Origin: Bidens hawaiensis
Taxonomy: Eukaryota > Streptophyta > Magnoliopsida > Asterales > Asteraceae
DNA length: 64,000 bases
Direction of reading: 5' to 3'
NCBI GenBank assembly: GCA_021521415.1
Contig: JAIQDT010014645.1
Location: 110,001-174,000 of the forward strand
In this document: positions 1 through 9,619 of the stretch, in pieces
How positions within the stretch are numbered: position 1 is the first letter of the stretch
How the letters are laid out: each line of letters begins with the position of its first letter
The notes under the pieces: generated by a model
Databases searched by the model: none
Told to the model about the DNA's origin: nothing
The model's input: only the letters and a program-made list of their open reading frames with translations
Position numbers and translations under genes: made by a program

Positions 1-492
1 CTAGCTGCTGCTATCACAGCCTGTGCTAGGATCTATATGTACCCTTACATCTCAAGGGAGGACTGTTACTACACTGATACTGACTCGGTTGTGCTAGGAC
101 AGCCGCTCCCAGATGGATTGATATCTTCTTCGGTCTTAGGTATGTTTAAGCTAGAAGACAGGATCAAAGAGGGCTACTTTTTAGCCCCAAAATCTTATTG
201 TTACACAACAGTGGAAGGCAAAGGTATTCTCAAGTACAAGGGTGCTGCTAAAAACCAGATCACACCTGAATGGTTTAAGTCACAGTATGCTAACCCGTCT
301 CGTAAAGAACAGGTATCTGTTACAAACAACTTTGGTCGTGATTGGAAAACACTTACTGTTCATAAAAAAGAAGTACTATACCAGATAGGTATTAGTATGG
401 GGACAAAGAGGTTAGCAGTCTTTAGAGAGGATCTCTGGGTTGATACAAAACCAATAGAGATCAAAGATCTGTCTAACATTACATGTTGTTAG
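1..492 (+). pseudogene. dpo: C-terminal part of plasmid-type family-B DNA polymerase (dpo), 5' truncated by window edge
   Basis: The frame is open from base 1 and runs to a TAG at 490-492. It contains YTDTDS (70-87), the motif C of protein-primed family-B DNA polymerases, whose two aspartates bind the catalytic metals. Downstream text (GMFKLED, KRLAVFRED) fits the end of the palm and thumb of polymerases from linear mitochondrial plasmids, which are often integrated in plant mitochondrial genomes. Only the last 160 or so codons are visible. The N-terminal exonuclease and TPR regions would lie to the left, so I cannot tell whether the whole gene is intact. It sits directly upstream of rps3 intron sequence, in line with a mitochondrial origin. 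Family assignment is fairly firm; function in this location is doubtful because the neighbouring organellar genes are broken. Confidence 0.75.
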
Positions 493-540
493 CTTCAACT
501 CGTTCGAATAAGAATCTGCAATTACCTCTACTGTCAATTT

Positions 541-917
541 CTTATTCATTCAGGGCGCTCGGCCGGTGCTCCTTTCTCAAACCAAACAACTCTGAACGTT
601 AGGGAAGATAAGGGAGGATCACCTGAGCGAACTGACCGAAGGGACTTGACTTATCCGAACCGAACGATAGTGGCTTAAAGCTAAGAGCAGCGTCGCTGCT
701 TGATCGGCGGGGAGGAGCATCTCAAAGTATGGGGCAAAGGATCAAAGGCTTTTACTTTGTCACCCGGGATCCACCACAGGTTGGGTTTGAGAGCCGTGTG
801 ATGGGTGACTATCCAGCACGGTTCGGAGAGCACTTTTAGTCTGCGCTGGTGAATGGAAGCCCCCCTATCAAGCAAGAAAGAAGCGGCTCTTCCCACGGCG
901 GAGTCCGCATTGACTCT
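541..917 (+). other. rps3: 3' part of the mitochondrial rps3 group II intron
   Basis: A domain V hairpin is readable at about 791-824 (GAGCCGTG ... CACGGTTC), followed about 90 bases later by an rps3 exon 2 reading frame. The 3' splice boundary is placed at about 917/918, where the text enters the conserved [10 protein letters not shown] segment. The 5' half of the intron and exon 1 are missing, so the copy cannot splice. The left limit near 541 is approximate. Confidence 0.7.
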
Positions 918-1108
918 ATTTATTATTATGGTAAATTAGTGTATCAAGATGTCAATCTTAGATCTTATTTCGGTTCGATACGTCCACCTACTAGACTCAC
1001 CTTTGGCTTTCGTCTCGGTAGGTGTATTATTCTACATTTTCCCAAAAGAACATTCATTCATTTCTTTCTTCCCCGTCGACCACGACGACGGAAACGATAT
1101 TTTCTTTA
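918..1108 (+). pseudogene. rps3: Mitochondrial rps3 exon 2, 5' fragment
   Basis: The translation begins [18 protein letters not shown] and continues through [11 protein letters not shown] and [11 protein letters not shown] to RPRRRKR. This is the conserved start of plant mitochondrial ribosomal protein S3 exon 2, a protein of the small mitoribosomal subunit. About 60 codons match. The frame then diverges at about 1095 and stops at 1107-1109, where the normal protein would go on for several hundred residues. The break is a recombination junction with plastid-type DNA. Exon 1 is absent, so this is a non-functional fragment. Confidence 0.85.
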
Positions 1109-1109
1109 G

Positions 1110-1714
1110 TTATTCACTAGAGTCATTATGATTTGGAAGTCGATCCGGGGCAAGTGTTCGGATCTATTATGACATAGCCAGGAGGCGCTCAACGGACCTT
1201 TTGGATCTTATAAAAGCCTTTCTTTATATTGCTTTATATTGATACAAAAACTCTTTTTTTTGCAACCTAGTCTATTTCAGATATCAATTAAAAGTTCTTA
1301 GCTGGAGCTGCTTCATGTTTTTTAGATAGAGTACATGTTTTTTAGATTTAAATAGAGTAATAGTACTCTATTCCAAATCACGCGAGCAGATATTAGCTAT
1401 AACTAAGAAATTTTGATATATTCACAGTGATTCGAAGCCTTTTTGATTAGTTTTAATAGTCTTTTTTTTATAGAAAAAAAGAACGACAAGAAAAAATATA
1501 TTTTGTAAGCTATCCATGTATCCTTTAGTCCTACAAAATACCATACGAAATAGAACGCTTAGAAGGGATATAAAGAAATTCTTTGATGGATTCTTCCCAA
1601 AGGAACGATCTATTTTATTTGACTGATGGGGCCAACAAAAAATGAATTATAACAAATAAAAAAATATCTAAAACAATCTAAATCATAACTAAAATCAAGA
1701 AAAGGTCTGATCTT
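1110..1714. other. AT-rich spacer, probably plastid psaA-ycf3 spacer
   Basis: No coding frame is credible here. The stretch lies just beyond the 3' end of the minus-strand ycf3 copy, where the psaA-ycf3 spacer sits in plastid genomes. A G+C-richer patch at about 1135-1210 looks plastid-like. No part of psaA itself is visible, so this is inference from position. Confidence 0.4.
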
Positions 1715-2648
1715 CTATTCGAAACGTCTAGTGATCTTCAACCAATTATGAACTTCAATATAATTACCAGGAGTAAGTGCTATAGCCTGTTTCCAATACT
1801 TAGCGGCTTGGTCGAACCAAGCCTCCGCAATTTCAGAATCCCCCTGGCGAATGGCCTGTTCTCCCCGGTCGGAATAGGTGGGGTAATTCCTTCCCTTAGA
1901 ACCGTACTTGAGAGTTTCCTACCTCGTACGGCTCGCCAGTTAACTCTTTTTGTATCCCATTATCCCATTTGAATCTACCGTATCTAACTGAATAACATTT
2001 ATCGTAGATCTATCCCATTTTTTCGGGTTAACTAAAAGAAGTTAATAAAATGAGTTTCAAACTTAAATCTTAAGTTTGGATTAAAAATCCGGTTTATTTT
2101 AGTTTTATCTTTTCTCCCACCTTCAGAAGAATAAAACATAGACATTTCGCCTATCATTAGAATTTTCTGAAAGGTAACTATCTCAGTTTCATATCATATA
2201 GAAATTTAGATTATATAGAACTTTTGAAAAAGACTTTCGAAAGGAAAGACTTACTATCTTTGGGATCTGATCCTACACCGCTGCTCAATACCTTAGTGGA
2301 TCAACTCTATTACATAAGTTGATTACTAACGTTTGTCTCACATCATGACATAAGTAAGCAGTTCTTATTGTATCGGCCAAAACCTCGCTAATTGATCTTT
2401 ACGGTGCTTACTCTATCAATTAGATACTTTACCCATAGACTAAAATAGATAGGCATATCTATTTCTTCATATTTCAACTTCTATGAAGTTTCTTTCTTTT
2501 CTACAGCTAATAAAAATCATTGTTTTAGACGATGCTTATGTAGAAAGCCCTTTTTTATAGTATTTACTAGTGAATTTGATCTTTCTTTACTTTTTTCTTT
2601 CTATAGTGGAGATAGTCGCACGTAATGACAGATCACGGCCATATTTTT
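1715..2648 (-). pseudogene. ycf3: Plastid ycf3 (paf1): exon 2 end, intron 2 and exon 3
   Basis: On the minus strand exon 3 (1867 down to 1715) reads [19 protein letters not shown] to ITRRFE and a TAG stop. It has 51 codons, the normal size for the C-terminal exon of this TPR-type photosystem I assembly factor. Upstream lies a group II intron (1868-2621) starting GTGCGAC with a domain V hairpin at 1899-1934. Before that is the end of exon 2 (NMAVICHY, 2622 to about 2648). Exon 1 and most of exon 2 are missing. At about 2650 the sequence switches to the first codons of plastid ccsA. It is therefore a plastid-derived fragment carried in mitochondrial or nuclear DNA, not a working gene. Confidence 0.9.
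1868..2621 (-). other. ycf3: ycf3 intron 2 (group II), complete
   Basis: The 754-base intron is bounded by GTGCG at the 5' side (2621 on the minus strand) and by exon 3 at 1867. Its length is close to that of the intact plastid intron. The domain V stem pairs 1899-1910 with 1923-1934. Confidence 0.8.
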
Positions 2649-2660
2649 TGATTTTTTATG

Positions 2661-2729
2661 TGTAATTACAATTGAAACAATAGAAAAAGAAATATGAGTT
2701 AATAGATGCTCTAAAGTTGAAAATATCAT
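2661..2729 (-). pseudogene. ccsA: Plastid ccsA, first 23 codons only
   Basis: Starting at the ATG complementary to 2727-2729, the minus strand reads MIFSTLEHLLTHISFS and then IVSIVIT. This is the N-terminus of CcsA, the plastid membrane protein for haem attachment to c-type cytochromes. The match ends at about 2661 and within some 15 bases the text becomes ycf3 exon 2. It lies about 100 bases downstream of trnL-UAG, as in plastid genomes. The rest of the gene is missing. Confidence 0.85.
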
Positions 2730-2832
2730 AAAAATGAAAAAGGGCGGGGGGGATCCCCTATATTAATTAAGAAAAAGAAATGAGAATTTTTTTTTATTAT
2801 AGGATCTATTGGATATCTTTTAGAAGATGGTA

Positions 2833-2912
2833 TGCCGCCACTCGGACTCGAACCGAGATGCTCTAGCACTGCTTCCTAAGAGCAGCGTGTCTACCGATTT
2901 CACCATAGCGGC
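2833..2912 (-). tRNA. trnL-UAG: tRNA-Leu (UAG), plastid-type trnL-UAG
   Basis: The minus strand folds as a full 80-nt class II leucine tRNA. The acceptor stem starts GCCGCTA and ends TAGCGGCA-like with discriminator A (paired ends at 2912 and 2833). The anticodon stem CTGCT/AGCAG carries the loop CTTAGGA, giving anticodon UAG. A long variable arm and an intact T arm (GGTTCGAGTCC) follow. Its neighbours rpl32 (upstream) and the ccsA start (downstream) are those of the plastid small single-copy region. The gene is intact in sequence, but expression in this location is unlikely. Confidence 0.92.
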
Positions 2913-3753
2913 TTGCTCGAACTCATAATAGCCTATTTATATTCAATCGTCGAGATCGAGATTGAACAAGTCAATTCAACCAAATCAGTTTTTTTAGTAA
3001 AGATTCAATTAGTAAATGATAAAAAAATGAGTTCAAAAGTCAATTTGAAGGTTCATTAGTTTCATTTTATTTAATTTTATTTACTTTTTTTGTCATTCTT
3101 TATGGTTTATCTAATTTCATAAATTGAAATTTTTTTTTTTCAATTCATTGAAAATATGTCTATTTTAGATTACTCCAAATTGACACATTTTTTGTACAAA
3201 ATAGTGCACAAATTAAGTTCTTTTTTTGATTGGACTGAAAATTGGAGATATCGATATATAGAAAACTCATTACATATCCATATCGAAAATAAATTAACAT
3301 ATAATAAATAAATTAAGAAATAAATAAATATAAATTAAGTAATAAATAAATTAAGAAGTCAGAAAGTTATTCAAAATTTTTTAACACGGAATGAATTAGT
3401 TTCAACACGTCATTAATTTGAACTAAAAATCTTATATCTGGCCTTCCCGAAAAACAGAAAAATTTTTCATTCTTGTAATTGTAAAGGTCGATGGGGAAAA
3501 GAAGACTCCCCACCACCAAAATTTGAGTGAAAATATACTAAAAAGAAAGAAAAAATTTTGTATTTTTTTCTTGATTCTTCTTTTTTCCGAAAACAGAAGA
3601 ATTCTTTTCTAAAATGAAGGGTCTATTTCATATTGATTAGAATAGGGACTGCCAATTGTTCATTTTAGATTAACTTTGATATTAACAAATTACTGAGACT
3701 TTTTTTTTTAGTAAAATCCATTCTGATTATTCCGATATTTTAGGACTTATATT
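2913..3753. other. Plastid rpl32-trnL spacer
   Basis: Very AT-rich sequence with homopolymer runs and short repeats such as AATAAATAAATT near 3300-3350. It lies between rpl32 and trnL-UAG exactly as in plastid genomes. No coding potential seen. Confidence 0.6.
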
Positions 3754-3919
3754 TTAGGACTTATTTGTTTGTCGTACAAAAAAACTTTTTGAATTACCGG
3801 TAGAAAGAGATTTCCCTAATGACAAAGCTTTTAACGACGCCCCATATCCTTTCCCATTCCAAATATTTTTACGAATACGCTTTTTTGATATCGAAGTACG
3901 TTTTTTTTGGAACTGCCAT
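3754..3919 (-). pseudogene. rpl32: Plastid rpl32 with a one-base frameshift
   Basis: The minus strand starts ATGGCAGTTCC (start complementary to 3917-3919) and encodes MAVPKK, the N-terminus of plastid ribosomal protein bL32. The run of A after CC has eight bases (3901-3908) where seven are needed. After it the remaining text is readable only in the shifted frame, through to VRQTNKS and a TAA at 3754-3756. The span is 166 bases, one more than a multiple of three, which supports a single insertion. The product would end after about 16 residues. The gene was intact when it left the plastid and decayed afterwards, or the run was miscalled. Confidence 0.85.
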
Positions 3920-4554
3920 TTAAAAGTTACTCGTTGTTATAGTTGGATGTGAAAGACATCTATTGTTCAAAACGAATTCTTTTTTCTTATTCATTATCTA
4001 TATCTATTTTTCGTCTAAATAAGATTCTTTTCATAAAAAAGAAATTTAGATTTAGATATGTCAAAGATCGGTGAAAGTTTTTATAAAAAATGACTCAAAA
4101 TAACAAAATTTTGATTCCATACGCTATTAGTAAATCCAAACATTTTGGTTTGGAACTTTTAGTTCTCGTTGTTATCTCTCAAAATTATCTCTTTATAATC
4201 TACTAAATCAAACTTAATAAAATCAATAAAGAACCTAAAAGACCCTTATTTTACTCATTATATACTTTATTTACATAGAATAAAATCCCTCAAAGGATTA
4301 TAAACTTTTGACTGAAAAATTGAGTCTTTTTTTAGTCAAACTTGAGAAAACAATAAACCTTCAATTTGAAAATTTGAACGAGACTATTAATAAATCTGTT
4401 AAAGGATACGTGGTTTCATAAAAAATATCTGAGTCATTTTTTATTCTTTATCGATCAAAAAAGTTCATTTTAGATCTATAATCTTCTAAACTTTACTAAT
4501 AACTTTACTAATAAATTGTTTTGATTGAAAAGCAATCCCATAATGAATTAGTTA
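3920..4554. other. AT-rich spacer upstream of rpl32 (ndhF-rpl32 type)
   Basis: No gene is visible. By position this is the plastid spacer between ndhF and rpl32, ending where the ycf2 fragment begins. No ndhF codons were found. Confidence 0.45.
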
Positions 4555-4755
4555 ATGAGTTGGAGTTTTCATTTACCATCTCATGGAAAACCCTTTTCGC
4601 TCCGCTTGGCCTTATCTCTCTCTAGGGGTATTTTAGTGATATGTTCTATAGGAACTGGACGATCTTATTTGGTCAAATACCTAGCGAAAAACTCCTATCT
4701 TCCTTTCATTACGGTATTTCTGAACAAGTTCCTGGATAAAAAGTTTCAAGGTTTT

Positions 4756-4809
4756 GACGATATTGATGCTAGTGACGATATTGATGCTAGTGACAATATT
4801 GATGCTAGT
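4756..4809 (+). repeat. 18-bp tandem repeat, 3 copies, in ycf2
   Basis: Unit GACGATATTGATGCTAGT repeated three times, encoding DDIDAS; the third copy has one change. It lies in the acidic stretch after the Walker A region, a known length-variable site in Ycf2. Confidence 0.9.
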
Positions 4810-6069
4810 GACGATATCCTTGATATGGAGCCGGAACTGCTAACTAGCATGAATGCGCTAACTATGAATATGATGCCTGAAGATGAAGACCTACTTTATA
4901 TCACCCTTCATTTCGAATTAGCAAAAGCAATGTCTCCTTGCATAATATGGATTCCAAACATTCATGATCTGGATGTGAATAAGTCAAATGACTTCTCCCT
5001 AGGTCTATTAGTGAACCTTCTCTCCAGGGATTATGAAACTAGAAATATTCTTGTTATTGCATCGACTCATATTCCCCAAAAAGTGGATCCCGCTCTAATA
5101 GCTCCGAATAAATTAAATACGTGCATTAAGATACGAAGGCTTCTTCTTCCACAACAACGAAAGCACTTTTTCACTCTTTCATATACTAGGGGATTTCACT
5201 TGGAAAAGAAAATGTTCCATACTAATGGATTTGGGTCCATAACCATGGGTTCCAATGCACGAGATCTTGTAGCACTTACCAATGAGGCCCTATCGATTAG
5301 TATTACACAGAAGAAATCAATTATGGATACTAATACAATTAGATCCGCTCTTCATAGACGAATTTGGGATTTGCGATCCCAGGTAAGATCGGTCCAGGAT
5401 CATGGGATCCTTTTCTATCAGATAGGAAGGGCTGTAGCACAAAATGTACTTTTAAGTAATTGCTCCATAGATCCTATATCTATCTATATGAAAAAGAAAT
5501 CATGTAACGAAGTGGATTCTTATTTGTACAATTGGTACTTCGAACTTGGAACGAGCATGAAGAAATTAACGATACTTCTTTATCTTTTGAGTTGTTCTGC
5601 CGGATCAGTCACTCAAGATCTTTGGTCTCTACCCGGACCCGATGAAAAAAATGGGATCACTCCTTATGGACTCGTTGAGAATGATTCTGGTCTAGTTCGT
5701 GGCCTATTAGAAGTGGAAGGCGCTCTGGTGGGATCCTCACGGACATGCAGTCAGTTTGATAAGGATCGAGTGACATTGCTTCTTCGACCCGAACCAAAGA
5801 ATCCCTTAGATATGATGCAAAAAGGATCTTGTTCTATCCTTGATCAGAGATTTCTCTATGAAAAAGACGAATCGGAGTTTGAAGAGGGGGAAGGAGAAGG
5901 AGCCCTCGACCAGCAACATATAGAGGAGGATTTATTTAATCACATAGTTTGGGCTCCTAGAATATGGCGCCCTTGGGGCTTTCTATTTGATTGTATCGAA
6001 AGGCCCAATGAATTGGGATTTCCCTATTGGTCCAGGTCATTTCGGGGCAAGCGTTATGATGAAGAGGAT

Positions 6070-6177
6070 GAGCTTCAAGAGAATGATTCGGAGTTCTTGC
6101 AGAATGAGCTTCAAGAGAATGATTCGGAGTTCTTGCAGATGGAGCTTCAAGAGAATGATTCGGAGTTCTTGCAGAGT
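6070..6177 (+). repeat. 36-bp tandem repeat, 3 copies, in ycf2
   Basis: Three head-to-tail copies of a 36-base unit encoding [11 protein letters not shown] plus one variable residue (N, M, S). Normal Ycf2 has the segment once. The copies are identical over 33 bases, so the expansion is recent. Confidence 0.92.
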
Positions 6178-6309
6178 GGAACCGTGGAGTACCAGACACG
6201 AGATAGATCTTCCAAAGAACAAGGTAGCAGATTTGACTCGGCACAACCTAACGATACATCCAATACCAATGATCTGTGCTTAGAATGCTATGCTAGATCT
6301 CTACTATAG

Positions 6310-8641
6310 AAAGCTATACAGGCAACAACGAGCGCGGGTTGACCCGGGGCTTACATTACTTCTTTCACGACGAGAGAACCGCGTTCACATCAGTCGAAGT
6401 GGTGGAGGGCCCCCTGAGTCAAAGGGAGAGCTTCTGCGCCTCTCTCCAAGAGATACGATTCGGTATCTGAATCGGCTGAAGGAGAGTGAGAGTTCGAAGT
6501 TGCCGGTAGGTCAATATCCGGGGGTTGCTTTCCCTTAGTAATAGTACTTTTTTGAAATACGAAGCCCAGAACCCTATACGGGGCAGTGAGAGGAGCTTCT
6601 TCTTCTATTTATACTTGCCCATCAGGACCCTTGCCCTATGTTAGCCAGTTTCAACTCTGGACCATACCGCAGCAGCGGTTGCCGCTCGATCGAAATGGGT
6701 CTAATCCTGATATGGGTATTGGCACCTTTGATTAAAGAATGTTCTCCTCCTTTTTCCTCCACCTACCGGGCTAGGTAATTGTTGGAATGTGCTTCATTGG
6801 AACGTAGCTAATCGTCCTTGCTTTTAGAGAATTGCTGGCTCTGCCTCGGCCTTTCTGCCTATAGTCTAAGGAACCGGTAGCAAGAGAGCTCTAATAAGTG
6901 GGGGCGACCTCGTAGTTTTATAATGATTCTTTCATTCCTATCCCCTCATAAGAGGAGGATGCCAAGAGTTTCGATCAACGGCCAAGGACTACCTGACTTG
7001 CTGACCTTCCTGCAATTCAATTCCCTAATGAAATCAACTACCTGTCGAAGAGTTGATCTTTCATTTCAAAAGTGGTATCTCCCCAATGGAGAAATGATGC
7101 TAGCCCTTTTTCCTTCGATGAGCTGATCTTTCATTGCAAAAGTGATAGCTTATATAACTGCATTTTGATACTTTTTTGAAGACGAGAAAGAGTTAGCAAA
7201 AGCACTTTTCATCTTCGTCACTTCGGGATGGGGGGGGGGGTGCTACCCTATCTCTCGAGTAGTAAGAGTATGTGAAGCCTCCTACTACTAAACAAAATAA
7301 GTATACTACTTCATAAGGTGCCAGCCAGTTAGTTATACCCTTTCAATAAAAAAGTTCAGTAAGTCAGTTTTATCTTTCGCTTTCAATAAAGTAGTAAGAA
7401 AGTTCGACCTTTGTCGGCTAGCTAGGAAGGCTAAAAGCTAAAATCAAAGTCCCCGTAACTGCCTGCGAATGAAGAGCGTTCCGTTTCACTCGGGCAACTC
7501 CAAGAGAGGCCGATGAAAGAGCCCACCTCGGATACGGAAGGAAGGTATGGAGATGGCGCTGCTAGAACCAAGGTGCGTAGCCCCAAACCAAAAGCCTTAT
7601 TCTTCAACAGGAGCTGGTCTAGTACTTCGGGGCAGTAACTCAAAGTGGTACCGGGTCAGTCCCTAACTATTTGCTTCCACTAAATACGCGGTAACGCTCA
7701 CTCATGTGTTGAACACATGGTCAGTCACGGACCTCTTAGGTTTGTTTTTTCAGAAAGAACCAAAAAATGATCGTGAAGGTCCCATAGATAGAACCTGATA
7801 CGAAGTACTGAACATAAGACCTATGCAAGGGAGTTAGTCCTACTCATAAAGGTGAAGGACCAAGCACTAGATCGTTGAAAACAAAAAGAAAGACTGAATT
7901 TTAGATAACTTAACTTATTTAGGAAGGAGCCATCGTAACTGCTCGCCATCGGAATAGGCTTTCAAGGCAGCTGCCAAGTCAGCCAGTAAGTAAGCAGGTA
8001 ATAGTCAGCCAGCAAGCTGGGCCGTTCTTGCCAGTTCGAGTACGAGACTTCGGTGTAGTAGTACTATAACGGTTTTGACAGCTGCTCTTAAAAAGACGAG
8101 CAAGGGGATGAAACCATTCATGGTGAAGGACCGGGAAAGGCGGCGGCATAGGAACCACGGGACCCCTACTAGTCAAGGGAAAACGGAAGTGCGCTACTGC
8201 GCACCAGCTGAAAAAGCCCTTTCCCTTTTAATAAAAAGAAGGTAAGCTTCATAGCTCCAATCTAGTAAAGGGGCTTTGATGGATGCCCTTTGTATAGGTT
8301 GGGTTGCTGGATACGGGATCCTCGTAGTAGGCTGGACCAACATCCAACCGAGAGAGGGCAGTCTTTAGAAGCAACAGGTTGGGAAACCAAGAGAACGCAT
8401 GGCCTTTTCTTATCTTCTTCCCGCCCTAGGAGTAGGAGTAGCACAAAAAGAGGGATTAGCATTATGGACCATAAACCACTAACGCCTTCCTCGTTGGGGC
8501 TCCGTGCACTGGGAAAAGACTCTAGCGACGGGAAACCGGCCACTGGTTACAAAGCCCCAATAAGGTATCGAGAGGGCTATCACAGTCATGTGCGAAGTAA
8601 TTAGCCCTATTTGTAAAGTAGCTCTATTCCTATTTAGGGAG
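6310..8641. other. Unassigned mitochondrial-type spacer
   Basis: Mid-GC, low-coding sequence of the sort that fills plant mitochondrial genomes. Several short open frames exist (for example 6290-6538, 6923-7126 and 8290-8604), but none reads as a protein I recognise. A run of ten G bases lies near 7211-7240. No tRNA or rRNA seen. Confidence 0.45.
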
Positions 8642-8687
8642 GATCGGATTTTGCAGTTTTTTCTTCTGCAGTACCTCGACGTGACAT
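8642..8687 (-). pseudogene. rps7: Plastid rps7, first 15 codons
   Basis: The minus strand from the ATG complementary to 8685-8687 reads MSRRGTAEEKTAKSD, the N-terminus of plastid ribosomal protein uS7. The match ends at about 8642. Just upstream (8741 onward) lies rps12 exon 3, which reproduces the plastid rps12-rps7 operon order. Everything after codon 15 is lost. Confidence 0.85.
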
Positions 8688-8740
8688 GAGCGTGAAAGGG
8701 GTTCAAGAATCAGTTTTCTTTTTATAAGGGCTAAAATCAC

Positions 8741-8831
8741 TTATTTTGGCTTTTTTACCCCATATTGTAGGGTGGATCTCGAAAGATATGAAAGATCTCC
8801 CTCCAAGCCGTACATACGACTTTCACCCTTC
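8741..8831 (-). pseudogene. rps12: Plastid rps12 exon 3 and 3' end of its cis-intron
   Basis: The minus strand reads YGVKKPK followed by TAA (8764 down to 8741), the last exon of plastid ribosomal protein uS12. Before it, at about 8765-8831, is the intron's 3' end including one arm of domain V (CCAAGCCGTACATACGAC on the plus strand). The hairpin is cut at about 8830, where the sequence becomes mitochondrial-type. The missing 5' part of the intron reappears at 11279-11678 in the same orientation. Confidence 0.8.
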
Positions 8832-9619
8832 TCGAGCCTACAACAATAGCTTACGCTTACCAAGCCTAAAAATAGGGCTACAGCAAGCCAAGCAAGCATT
8901 GCCCCTTCGTTTGTTGTGGGTCGCGCCTCACCACAGGCACTGAATGAATGAAATGAGTGGAGATCTTCCTTCCCCCTTGCTAATTACCAAGAACTTCGTT
9001 GCCACTAGTGGCGAAGAATCATTTTTAAAATAATAATAAATAAAGAACTCGGAGCCTAAAGAGAAGTAAGTCTACAAGAAGCTGGCAGAGCTTTAGCCAT
9101 TGGACCACATCGATCTATCCTACCTAAACTGTAAGCCTTTTCTTGTTCGTTCTTCGAATGAGGCTAGTGGAGACTAATTTCTTCCGGCTAATGAAGAGAC
9201 TACTACGATTAATTTAGCGATATAGAATTTTTTTATCACGATTAAAGATTCTAAAAAAAATCGATCGTTCAAGTATTCGAAATTTCAGGGTAAAATCAGT
9301 GAAAGAGAGACAGATATATAGGGTATGTATCCACCTATATTGAATTGCGGACTATGAGTAAGGATGCGTAGTAGCGCAAAGAGCACTCTTTGGCCTTTAG
9401 ATTAGAGGCGCTTCGCCGTCTTTGATTGGAAGGAAACAGATATCTAAAGTGTGCAGTGAGGGATCTTTATATTCTAGGTAGCCAGTCTTTACTTCACTCG
9501 ACCCAAGCAATGCCCAAAGAGTCCCATGTCTTTCTTGGTCGGACCAAGCTAACTATTTCCGACAAGTCTTTCCTCATTTTTAGAGCAAGAAGCGGAACTA
9601 CAAGAAATTTATCTTTACT
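8832..9619. other. Mitochondrial-type spacer upstream of atp6
   Basis: No recognised gene. An open frame at 9426-9623 runs up to the atp6 start but has no recognisable product. This is the left part of the block that separates the two halves of the rps12 intron. Confidence 0.45.

Larger units (their letters stand above)
4555..6309 (+). pseudogene. ycf2: Plastid ycf2, 3' fragment with a long open frame
   Basis: A 584-codon frame matches the C-terminal third of plastid Ycf2, an AAA-type ATPase-like subunit of the plastid protein-import motor. Readable landmarks are the Walker A region [10 protein letters not shown] (about residues 33-42), the conserved [12 protein letters not shown] (about 133-144), and [19 protein letters not shown] further on. 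The match stops at about 6225 after SSKEQG. The last 25 or so residues and the stop come from other DNA, so roughly the last 140 residues of normal Ycf2 are missing, along with the large N-terminal part. Two in-frame repeat expansions occur (separate entries). The Walker A is preceded by Cys where the family has Gly. The open frame is probably a passive remnant. Confidence 0.88.

Noticed and set aside
681..896. Minus-strand open frame over the rps3 intron
   Set aside because: It lies across the domain V hairpin of a group II intron and has no protein-like composition.
5957..6244. Repeated-looking proteins on other frames across the ycf2 repeat
   Set aside because: They arise from the 36-bp tandem repeat read in the wrong frames.
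6290..6538. 82-codon frame after the ycf2 fragment as a gene
   Set aside because: I recognise no family and the sequence is in a mitochondrial-type spacer; kept only as a mention.
8740..8945. 65-codon plus-strand frame as a mitochondrial protein
   Set aside because: The sequence is antisense to rps12 exon 3 and its intron.
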